Positions 55,000 to 64,000 of a stretch of DNA of 64,000 bases are shown here, in pieces; the first letter of the stretch is position 1, and every line of letters begins with the position of its first letter. The position numbers and the translations under genes were made by a program. The stretch is taken from contig OX621254.1 of the NCBI GenBank assembly GCA_951640165.1, positions 22,542,001 to 22,606,000 on the forward strand. Direction: 5' to 3'. The stretch comes from Pseudoips prasinana (lineage: Eukaryota; Arthropoda; Insecta; Lepidoptera; Nolidae). The notes under the pieces are model-generated. The model worked only from the letters and a program-made list of their open reading frames with translations. It was not told the origin of the DNA and did no database searches.

Positions 55000-55950
55000 C
55001 GTGTGACAGCCCTAGATAAATGGCTATTGTCCAAAATGAGTGACACTTTTACTTTCACAAGTTTATTCGTCACTTTTACGGTCATAACAACTACGCCGTT
55101 ACGCCGCTGTGCAAAGGCGCAACGCGACGTGGTTTTTGAGCATGTAGGCTACAACCCAGGCGCCTGACAAGACTAGTGACACAGCGTCAACGCGTAAAAC
55201 GACAAAATCGGTATCCGTCTTATTTAGCCAATAATACGAGAATCATCTTGATAAATAACGTACACATACACGCCAAATTCTTACTTTTATTATAAATTTG
55301 AAAGTAACTCTGTCGCTGTTGATTCGATGTATAGCGCGGCGTGGTAGGTTGGGGCATATGCCTAAGTGTGCTTACCCGAAAGAGCAGACATGTAAGGGCG
55401 GTGCCGCACGCATTCGAATACTCACACTAACACAAAGATTCAATTCCACGCGGATGAAGTTGCGGGCACTGATACTTTAGTTCAATAGAAAAAACTTACA
55501 AAATCAACTCCTAAAATATATTCTTAATTTAAATTGTTATTATAATAGATAGTACTTTATGATTGGCAAACATTGCTGTATTAGATAATGTCATAAAGAT
55601 GTATTTTTACGTATTTTCATCTTTCCAGATCACTGTGTTTTAGCCCGCTTTATACGGGCGTATAGTTATATAGTTTATACGGGCCAGACTAGCGTGAAAC
55701 GATAAAAACGCCTATTAATACGACGGAATAAAACAATAAATCACTTTTGAAAAATGTTTTAGACTTCTGGCAAAATGAAATTTAGTCACATCAGACATGC
55801 AGTTTCATGCGTTTTGCAGATATCATATGAAAACGCTTAATTTGCTCATTACAAATGAGAATTTTATTTTAATTTATGACGATGATACGATTTTTAGTAG
55901 TTTTGGGTTTCTATATTAGCCTTGACCTTTCTATTCGAACTGAAATAGAA
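55000..55950. other. No recognised gene
   Basis: Mixed intergenic or intron DNA. Text near 55440-55475 (cacgcggatgaagttgcggg) looks like a decayed Helitron 3' end; the rest is unassigned. Confidence 0.35.
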
Positions 55951-55954
55951 AGAG

Positions 55955-56095
55955 ATAATATCCTGGGACATTATTTACACCCAGCCATCTGATCCCAAAC
56001 TAAGCAGAACTTGTACTGTGGAAACCAGATAACTGATATACTGCATATACTACTTTTTTCTGTAAAAACATACTTATACAACGTGTAACAGAAAG
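55955..56095 (-). repeat. SINE3 3' half
   Basis: atatcctgggacattattta, gccatctgatcccaaactaa, gcagaacttgtactgtggaa, accagataactgatatactg. Confidence 0.8.
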
Positions 56096-56414
56096 TGTGA
56101 ACGTAACTTAAGGGGGTTATAGGGTATCAGGACGGCTACCTATAGACGAAACTTCAAACAGAAATAATCATTTTTTATTCAACTAGTAATTTATTTTTCT
56201 ATCGACCACCTAAATCAACAAGTAAGATTACCGACATTATGAACAACACTAAAAACTCAGCCGCAGGGGTAATGAACCTTACCGCGAACTCTTTGGGTAC
56301 CTACTACTTAGACTGTAAATAAAAAGTGTGGTTCTGTACAGTCACATAATTTATTACACGTGTTTATTTTAAGATTCAATCAAATGTTTAACTGAATTTT
56401 TGCTCTAATTTTTA

Positions 56415-57540
56415 AAGGTAACGACATTTTAATCATTCATATAAATTTGATAACTAGGAAAAATCACTTAATTTAATTTAAATTGATATTCCGCAAGATG
56501 TTGGATCTAGGAGAAATAAATAATTTAACTGACTTATGTAACTGCAGATATTTTTTTGTGTGTTAAATAGTAAGAATATTAAATTTTTCTTTCAGTATGT
56601 GAATTTAATCTGGCCGGAAACGAATAGGTACTTAATTTTTAATACAAACTAACCAAATAAACACACGCGGTACGACTATTGATAAATTACGAAAAAATAT
56701 GAATAATGTACTAGGCTCATATGAACATTAGGGGACATTTCGAATTCCGTCCTGATTTTGTCGCAAGGAACTCTAATACGGCGGCGAATACAAAGGATTG
56801 ATGTAGGTAAATAATAAATGGTTAAATATTTTTTAATATTCATCAAAGCGGGCCTGCGCGTGGCGGCATCTTTGAGACACTCAAAGATGCCGCGCCGCGC
56901 CATTTGAATGTGTTCGTGTATAACTCATTGGTCTAGCGGTAGCGTGTTCAACTGCAGATAATAAAGTCCTGGGTCGGGCCAAAAAGTGATTATGGGAATA
57001 ATGAAGTCCTGGGTTCAATTCCCGGGTCGGGCCAAAAAGTGATTATGGGATTTTTCCGTAAAAAGTAATTTCTCAGTATCAGCGCGAAGTCTGGGAGTTG
57101 ACGATATTACACCCCCATGCCTCGGAGAGCACGTAAAGCCGTCGTTCCTGTGCCTGACCTCTTTCCGGTCGTATCGCTAGTCGTCCCATCGGATCATGAG
57201 AGTGATGGAATAGAAAGTGCAGGGGCACTTTCAATTCCACCTTTAAAATTTAGAGTGATTTAGAGTGATACACTCTAAATTTTAACGACATATTAATCAT
57301 TCATACAATACATACAAATAAAAAAAATATGAATAATGTACTAGGCTCATATGAACAGTAGGGGACATTTCAAATTCCGTCCTGATTATATCCAAAGTTA
57401 CACTAATATGGCGGCAAAATCAAAGAGTTGATGTAGGTAAATAATAAACGGTTAAATATCTTTTAATATTCATGTAAGCGAGCCGCGCGCGTCGTCGATA
57501 CCTAGGCGGCTCTTTTGAGTAGACTCAAAGACGCCGCCAA
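56415..57540 (+). repeat. Direct local duplication around a SINE4
   Basis: 56690-56900 and 57325-57530 share atatgaataatgtactaggc, tcatatgaacattaggggac, ttgatgtaggtaaataataa and tttttaatattcat. Upstream of each is aacgacattttaatcattca (56425) or aacgacatattaatcattca (57282). The left copy carries a hairpin of tttgagacactcaaagatgc; the right copy has the related ttgagtagactcaaagacgc. Confidence 0.75.
56925..57230 (+). repeat. SINE4 with a 43-bp internal duplication
   Basis: Head ttggtctagcggtagcgtgt; then aagtcctgggtcgggccaaa and, repeated, aagtcctgggttcaattccc, each followed by aaagtgattatggga. The B box is intact only in the second repeat. The body ends gagagtgatggaatagaaag. Confidence 0.8.
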
Positions 57541-58185
57541 AGGGGCCGCGTTCGAAGAAAGCCGCCAAATTCATCAAATATTGTGCAATTTCATTTATTT
57601 AATAAAAATATTAAAATCATCAGTTGTTCGTAAACTGCTGTCTATTTAGGTCGTGTTTAGTTACTAAATCGTCTAAAATGTCGTTTAGTAATGAGTAAAG
57701 TGTTCCGCGAAATCCTTAACTATGTATTTTAGTGCTCGTAATAATTTGGAAAATTTCGTGCATTCATCTATGAAAGAATAGCCTCAGACGTGCACTTTGT
57801 GATGATGAATGGATGATGGATTCATAGGTCACAGAATTTAAGGCTGTTTAATTACGAGGAACCTATGTCGTGAAGGGTACAGTGTCGCGATGGAGGCCAC
57901 GCCTCTTTATAACTAAGAAACATGAAAGCTTTACGATTCTATGAATATGTTGTACATGAGAGAGACTCGTGTTAGTTGGCAAGTCTTAGAGTTAAGCTTT
58001 CGGTGTCGGTGCAGATTTTAGTGAACGTGAAATAATGAAATTCTTCCATCAGTACTGAAAACAACTTCAACTAGAAGTTAAACTATAAAAAGGATCTCGT
58101 AATGTGTTTGTGTATCACGTACTTATACGATGTAAAGTATCCAATAGCTATTCAGCAGTGCTATAAATAAAAGGATAACTCTAAA
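57540..58185. other. No recognised feature
   Basis: Moderately GC-balanced DNA without stops pattern, SINE or inverted repeats that I can assign. I looked for an HGSNAT first exon here and did not find one. Confidence 0.35.
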
Positions 58186-58197
58186 ATTTTTTTTTTT

Positions 58198-58442
58198 TTT
58201 TTTTTCTATGACAATGTCACACAGATCATCCTAGCCCCAAACTAAGCAAAGCTTGTACTATGGGTACCAGGCGACGATATATATACTTATATAGATAGAT
58301 AAATACTTATATGCATAGAAAACATCCATGACTCAGAAACAAATATTCGTGCTCATCACACAAATATTTGCACTTACCGGGATTCGAACCCAGGACCACC
58401 AGCTTCGTAGGCAGGAGCACTACCAACTAGGCTACGGTGATC
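58198..58442 (-). repeat. SINE1, complete, minus orientation
   Basis: Poly(T) at 58188-58205, inverted body (gatcatcctagccccaaact), inverted B box ccgggattcgaacccagg and A box taccaactaggctacggtga. It keeps all parts of the family. Confidence 0.88.
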
Positions 58443-58734
58443 GTAAAACAAAATATGTGTAGTGAGTCCAATCGGAATCAAACTACCAGGCGTGCATAGA
58501 AACACAGAGGTATGTCAAACAATTTCTAGCGTAAATCAGAATCAGCTGTGCTGTGTTAGTACGGATGTTCGTTATATCGATAAAAATACTTGTCGATATA
58601 TTGAACGGTATATTATTTTACGATCAAGATTAAAATGATGGTATTTCGGTATGAGATTTTGTGTATAGGTAGGCTTAAGGAGACCGTATATGCCCCTTAA
58701 GTTACGTTCACTCTTTCTGTTACACGTTGTATAG

Positions 58735-58850
58735 ATGATTACAGCCCGACATATTCATGCACACAAATTTCTGTTCTGGGTGAGAATCGAACCCACGACC
58801 TGTGGCATAAAAGGCAAGCATTTACCAACCACGCGAACCGGCCCGTCTAA
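58735..58850 (-). repeat. SINE3 head half
   Basis: atgcacacaaatttctgttc, gggtgagaatcgaacccacg, aaaaggcaagcatttaccaa, ccacgcgaaccggcccgtc. Confidence 0.8.
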
Positions 58851-59194
58851 ATTAGTTTTAGTAATGTTAGAAAGAATCTCCAGCAATTATTAGTAATGGG
58901 TATGACTATTGCCTACCCGAGGACAATCGTACTGAAACTATAACAAAATGTTCTAGATAATTAAATTAGGTATCTATTACAATATGAATCACTCATAAAA
59001 TCATGCTAATAGAGTCGAGTCCATGTACTTTTAGTCATCGAATATGAACACTGAGTGACCTACAAATTAGTATGCGAACAAGTTATCTACGAACAGCAGA
59101 ATCCTACTTATATTAAAAATGTGAAGTTTGTACCTACGCTTGGATGTTTAGATGTTTGATGTTCCATAAGAGATTTTTAAGGTTAAGTAAATAG

Positions 59195-59375
59195 ACTCAC
59201 GGTCAGTCCATAGATAGGTGACCGCCAAAGTTGAATTTTGTTATTTCTGAACGTATCCACGCTTCGGAGTGTACGTTAAGCTATCGGTCCCGGTTGTTGC
59301 CAATAGTCTTTAAGCCATGTCAGAGGCCTACTGAGCGGCTTAAATAACTCTTATACTAGGGTTACCCTAATAACA
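59195..59375 (+). repeat. SINE5-like repeat, uninterrupted
   Basis: ccatagataggtgaccgcca, atttctgaacgtatccacgc, cgttaagctatcggtcccgg, taagccatgtcagaggccta, ctgagcggctt. It gives the empty site for the 36068-38407 transposon. Confidence 0.65.
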
Positions 59376-59394
59376 CTGATTTTTACCAGTGATT

Positions 59395-59750
59395 TTAACT
59401 TAAGACGTCATTAATTCGAAATACTGATGTAACAGAGCGTTGTGGTGTGAAAAAGGATGTAGTCACAAAGATTGAAAAAGGAATGTTGAGATGGTTTGGC
59501 CATTTAGAAAGGGTGAATGAAAGGAGATTGACCAAATAAGTATACCTGGCCTGTGTGAATGGAACTACCGGAAGGGGAAGACCTCGTCGAATATTCTCTG
59601 ACCAAATCTGGGACGTTCTCAAGAAAGGGCAGGTCTGAAGTACCCTAAACCGGCGAGCATGTATGAAGAATATATTGACAGTAATCGAGGGAAAAGACGT
59701 GTGCAAAGATCGTGACAGATGGAAATCCGTTGTCTCTGCCTAACCCTCTA
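59395..59750 (+). pseudogene. RTE-clade reverse transcriptase C-terminal remnant
   Basis: Reads TERCGVKKDVVTKIEKGMLR, then WFGHLERVNERRLTK, a stop, [20 protein letters not shown] and DRDRWKSVVS. The RWFGH...R, GRGRPR and DR..W blocks are typical of the end of RTE reverse transcriptases. Several stops and frameshifts. It ends in an ATGT-repeat tail (tatgtatgtatgtac) at about 59766-59782. Confidence 0.8.
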
Positions 59751-60046
59751 GAAAACAGGCGTGAGTCTATGTATGTATGTACGTCATTAACTGCGGTTGT
59801 ACATGCTATTGCTAGACCAACTACACAGAAGTCTCATCCCAGTATTAGTCTCCTGTACAATGGAGTACATAGATTGCCGAAATCTTCGTAGAGTATTTGA
59901 CAATCTGTTTATAAAATCATCATCATATCAAGAAATGGAATCCGGTGCATATTTTTGCAAGTGGGAGGGCGGTGCAAATTGTATCCCGGCATGATTAAAC
60001 TGACAATTAGCGGAATTAACACTACTTATTGATTTTGTATTTTCAT

Positions 60047-60200
60047 CATCATATCAGCCGAAAGACGTCCACTGCTGGACAAAGGCCTCCCCCAAAGATC
60101 TCCACAAATCCTGGTCTTCGCTGGAAGCCTCTGGATGCGGGTTCCAGAGGCTTCCAGCGATCCTCACAAGATCATCGGTCCATCTCGAAGGGGGCTGCCC
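60047..60200 (-). mobile_element. RTE-type retrotransposon 3' end
   Basis: Minus strand: DGQPPSRWTDDLVRIAGSLW, then DLWRSLGEAFVQQWTSFG with a stop and a gatgatgaa tail. This is the C-terminus of an RTE-like reverse transcriptase; its tail is shared by the SINE-like family at 22275-22510. Confidence 0.75.
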
Positions 60201-60539
60201 ATCGAAAGACACATAAATATATACACAGCAAAAATTATAAAATTGTCCCGATATTTGGTTCAAATATTATATATTTGGTTTGTAAAATCTACAGATTTAA
60301 ACGCAATAAAAAGTCAACCTACATATTTTATAAATAGGGCAAGTAATCTGAGAGTCTAAGAGATTGTGCATGGTTTTTATTATGTTAGTTATTTTATCTT
60401 GTGCCTTAGGTGTAATACTAAGATTTTAGCATTTGGCAATAACAAGAAATGACATTTTAAAGTCAAAGAATATTTAAAAATAGAAAATGTTATTCACTGG
60501 TCGACCTCTAGTTGTCAGAGATGCGTGAGGCCTTAGCAC

Positions 60540-60900
60540 CTGGGAGGTAGCGATTTCGATTACCGCACTGAACAATCTCCAGGTGCGCCATTTTGAGATA
60601 CCCAAATGGGGGTATATATATTTGACATCATACAATATAGTATATAGATATATTTAATAAAGTATACGAAAACTTCGGCAATGGCGAAATTCGACCTCCT
60701 GTCACACTACATTACACCTCTGTCACGGACAGCATGTAAAGCCCTCTGTCCTGTACCTGACCTCATTCCGGTCGTGTTGCTTGTGGTTCCATTGCATCAT
60801 AAATAGAAAGTGCCCCTGTGTCCGCGCAAACATTTGTGCACAATAATAAGTCCCGTGAAGGTGGCTAGTCTGCATCAAGACTGGCCTACTTCGCTAAAAC
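60540..60900 (+). repeat. SINE4, degenerate
   Basis: Fragments acggacagcatgtaaagccc, ctgtacctgacctcattccg, gtcgtgttgc, gaaagtgcccctgtgt and catcaagactggcc in family order. Confidence 0.55.
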
Positions 60901-61334
60901 AACATATAGTCTGGAGTAATTTTAGAGATTTGGAGAATTTTCTCAATACAGATGGAATTATGGGCAAAAGTTAGTCTTCAATAAACTCTATCTTGGGAAT
61001 AGAATCTTGGGCATGACCACTAAAATGACGTACAATAATTATTTATTGGTATACATTTGTTTATATACATACATTGCAGCACATATTGAATCACGTAAAT
61101 AACCTTAGATAATAAGGTTATATTTACATTGTTCTTTATTAGATTACCTAGCTTCCTGCATATTTATTTTAAGTTACAGTTAACATTCAACCTTAAGTAA
61201 TGGATATAAGAATCAAAATAATACATGATGGTAACTAAATGGATTATTTTACATCCATCTTCCGAACGCGGCTTCATTTGTGTAAATTATATGGCCGTCA
61301 AAAAGTTCAATAAATTATATTTAGCTCCTAACCA

Positions 61335-61560
61335 TTCAAAGTTGTCATCATCATCATCATCATGTCAGCCAAATTACATCCACTGCTGGACTAAAGCCTT
61401 CCCAAAGAATGGTGGGATATGCCATAATCACCATGCTTGGCAGGCAGGTTGGAGATATCACAGTTTGATGGTCAAGTACACAGAAAAATGCCTTTTGCCC
61501 GTTCTCTGGTAGGTACTCCCTCGGAACATTTCTAAAGGTAGGCTGGAAGAAATCACTTAA
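61335..61560 (-). repeat. RTE-tailed SINE-like repeat
   Basis: tcatcatcatcatcatgtca (tail), aattacatccactgctggac, taaagccttcccaaagaat, tgccataatcaccatgcttg, gcaggcaggttggaga, ttctctggtaggtactccct. Confidence 0.75.
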
Positions 61561-62027
61561 TGCGTTAAGACCACCCAATATACGATATCTTCATTGTATC
61601 AATGTAAAATATTATTATTTTCTGGATTAAATGTACTCTATGTTACTATATTACATCAACTATCATCCAGTGGAAGTCTCAGTGAAATTAGTCCTGCCAT
61701 TTCAGAGATCAGCCAAGATAAACAAACAGACAATTTAAAATAATTGTTTCTGTTTGTCATAAGAACCTTTACATACTTTTATATGGATTGAGGTAAAAGC
61801 TTTTATTTTGGCATTATAAACACACACCTAATTTTTTTTTATTTATATGTTTAGAAGATGTAAACAAGGTGTACCAAAAATTGTTAAACAAATTTAAAGA
61901 GTGCAACATACTATGAAACTGAACAAATTAACAAATTGAAGAAGGCTAGTTTGGGAAACATGAAAAATATTTTTGGCTACTCTACTACATACAATGATTA
62001 TCCACATCATTATTATTAAAGTGTTTT

Positions 62028-62525
62028 TAGTAAAATGCTTGCCTTTCACACTGCAAGTCATGGATTTGATTCCCTTCCAGGGCCGCTACCGGCTAAGTCG
62101 CCGAACATCGATTTCTTCAATGGGGTTCAAATAAATAAAGGTTAAAAATGACTTAATCAATCGTCAAATCGGCTTTAACATTGAAAATCGATTCCGGACC
62201 ATTTATGACGTCACATGTGCTCATGGAAGCCGATTTAACGATTGATTAAGTAATTTTTAACCCTTATTTATTTGAACGCCATTTAAGAAATGGATGTTTG
62301 GCGACTTAGCCGGTAGAGCCCCAGGTCAGATATTTGTGTGCATGAACATGTCTGTTTGTCCTGAGTCTGGATGGGTGAAACTATTTAATTAAATGTGTAA
62401 GTATGTATTTACAAAAGAAAAGTAGTATATGGAGTAGGTATATTAGTTATCTGTTTTCGATAGTACAAGGTCTGCTTAGTTTAGAAGCAGATGGCTATAT
62501 GTGAATAATGTCCCAGGATATTATT
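62028..62525 (+). repeat. SINE3 interrupted by MITE-A
   Basis: Left: taaaatgcttgcctttcaca, ctgcaagtcatggatttgat, tcccttccag. Right from 62322: caggtcagatatttgtgtgc, atgaacatgtctgtttgtcc, tgagtctgg ... gatggctatatgtgaataat, gtcccaggatattattatt. Confidence 0.85.
62081..62321. mobile_element. MITE-A inside SINE3, CAG duplication
   Basis: Left end ggccgctaccggctaagtcg (one or two changes from the family end), right end gacttagccggtagagccc; CAG at 62078-62080 and 62322-62324. About 241 bp, fully foldback. Confidence 0.88.
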
Positions 62526-62539
62526 ATTATCCGGGCATG

Positions 62540-63598
62540 GGGATCAATTATTTCATTGCATATTTTACATGTTCATATATGCATTGTTCAGTTTCCAAGA
62601 CATAAACTTTCTTATATTACATTGTGTATAACCAAAATAATAAAAAAAGTTGGTCATTGAACTATGTGAAGTTATCGTGGACTCTCAAAGATAAAAAAGT
62701 TGCTTATTTATAGGACTTAATCTCTGGAAATAAATAAATGATTTTTATTCAGCACTTAAGTTATCTGATATACTTGTTCTTATAAGAATGGCAAAGAAAT
62801 TTAAAATAAATAGTTGACAAAATTAATAATATTTATTTCTTAGCAAGAAGTGAATATAAATATACAAAAAGGATGATGTAACTTCAGATTGGCATTGAAT
62901 TTACAATAAAGAAAATTTATTCCTTATTTGCCCAACTAACTAAATAATTATCATTTAAAACCTATATTATTATGCTACTGGACCATAAACATTAGTATTT
63001 TGTGATAAATTTGCTTAATTTCCTCACTAGTCATCATAAACTTATAGTAATCAGGAACACATTCTCTCAGTGGCCAGACATAGTAGTGATCTAACAACTC
63101 AAACGTCCTGGTTCATTTGACACATGATGCGACTATGTCCATGTGATTTCGACCTTGCAAATGCTACTTGACTATAGGGATAAAAACACTTTGTTTAATT
63201 TATTACATGTGCTTACCAAAAAAGAAAAAATGTGCTATAAAGCTTAAAGTACAAAGAATGTACTTATCTACCTGATTGTGAATCTATTTTCATTTTAAAT
63301 TATGAAATTGTGGGTTAAACATGCCACATGTAATATTTTTCACAGTTGAACAAATATGTACAAATTAACATCAACTTTACAAACAACAAAAATTATAACA
63401 AAAAACTAGATTAAATACCCTTTTAAATGATATATTTATATCTATATATACCATACATAATTACAAAGAAACATTTAAAAAAATCTATAACTCTTCGTAA
63501 AATATGTCCATTTCAAAGAGCTGTCACTGGTAGACGCACTTCACAAATATTTTTGTTCTTTGTCATTCCATTTTGGCAGCCCCACTTTTTTTAATACT
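62540..63598 (-). other. Probable 3' UTR of the right-hand gene, otherwise unique DNA
   Basis: About 1 kb of AT-rich sequence with no repeat family seen elsewhere in the window lies just downstream of the terminal exon at 63599. A minus-strand AATAAA at about 62914-62920 could end the transcript. Nothing else is recognised here. Confidence 0.35.
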
Positions 63599-63817
63599 TT
63601 ACTCTATCCTGGTGACCATGGTGTTTCGATTCATATCAATTAATGCCGTAATTTGCCACAGGATGGCATTTATGTCAACTATTGAATGCGTGGGAACTTT
63701 TGTCCCCAGGACGTAGGACTGTCTACCTGTCGCAGGGCAATATGTACTCATTGATGTATTAGTTGCTAAAGAATAATCACTATTGTAACACATGTTTTTG
63801 CATATATTGATAACTGG
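63599..63817 (-). CDS. Unidentified terminal coding exon of a gene entering from the right
   Basis: On the minus strand a good acceptor (cttgttttccag) at about 63818 opens a frame of 72 codons ending TAA. It reads PVINICKNMCYNSDYSLATN, then TSMSTYCPATGRQSYVLGTK and VPTHSIVDINAILWQITALI, ending MVTRIE. The composition (five Cys or Pro clusters, balanced codons) looks coding, and the surrounding 62540-64000 DNA is free of recognised repeats, as expected for a 3' UTR downstream (63598 leftwards, with AATAAA on the minus strand near 62918). I do not recognise the family. It could instead be a chance open frame. Confidence 0.5.
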   Translation of the reverse strand, partial: PVINICKNMCYNSDYSLATNTSMSTYCPATGRQSYVLGTKVPTHSIVDINAILWQITALIDMNRNTMVTRIE

Positions 63818-64000
63818 CTGGAAAACAAGTCCAATCAGTACTCTTTGATATAATTATGCTCTTTTGACTATGGTTTGTGTTATATTAAACAGTCTTGTCT
63901 ATGTTTCAATTTGAATAACCTATAAATAAATAGAGAAATCTACAATATAGCCACCATCTATTCAGTTTATCCTTAAACCCTTATTACAACCCATCAGCAT

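Noticed and set aside
57540..58185. Candidate first exon of HGSNAT
   Set aside because: No signal peptide frame or Cys-containing luminal domain with a phase-1 donor could be found.

Overview
This is a window of insect nuclear DNA, almost certainly from a moth or butterfly. The evidence is the low gene density, the split genes with GT/AG introns, and a repeat set typical of Lepidoptera: several tRNA-headed SINEs, Helitrons ending in CTAG next to a GC-rich hairpin, a CR1 copy with an ATTG-type tail, RTE ends, and many foldback MITEs. There is no sign of bacterial operons, CRISPR or rRNA.

Two host genes can be reconstructed exon by exon. (1) On the minus strand, eight in-frame exons from 48285 down to 4485 encode most of heparan-alpha-glucosaminide N-acetyltransferase (HGSNAT), the lysosomal membrane acetyltransferase of heparan sulfate breakdown. 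The N-terminal exon(s) and the last exon are not seen. (2) On the plus strand, seven exons from 19637 to 33259 encode a complete 381-residue secreted or lysosomal histidine acid phosphatase. This whole gene sits inside one 22-kb intron of HGSNAT (13687-35825) on the opposite strand. A third gene may be entered at the right edge, where a terminal exon (63599-63817, minus) of unknown identity is followed by what looks like a long 3' UTR.

The rest is mostly transposons. Region 1-3420 is a minus-strand CR1-type retrotransposon with an FP-like ORF1 and an open ORF2 running off the left edge. Region 8.1-12.86 kb is a near full-length plus-strand non-LTR element with intact ORF1 (243 aa) and ORF2 (983 aa, endonuclease plus reverse transcriptase). 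Region 14.1-16.5 kb is a triple nest: a SINE split by a mariner that is itself split by a CR1 3' end. Introns of the phosphatase hold MITEs, Helitrons, a P-like element with a THAP start, and SINEs. Region 34.1-35.3 kb is a higher-order tandem array of about 93-bp units. Region 36.07-38.41 kb is an unfamiliar 2.3-kb terminal-inverted-repeat element with its own exon. From 48.3 to 62.5 kb there are only repeats and unassigned DNA.

One SINE family (called SINE3 here) has acted as an insertion trap: two palindromic MITE families, a Helitron, a mariner and a retroposon are all caught inside SINE3 copies. The interrupted SINE gives the empty site, so exact termini and target duplications can be read. 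Family names such as SINE1-6, MITE-A/B/C and repeats R and PQ are local labels, not database names.
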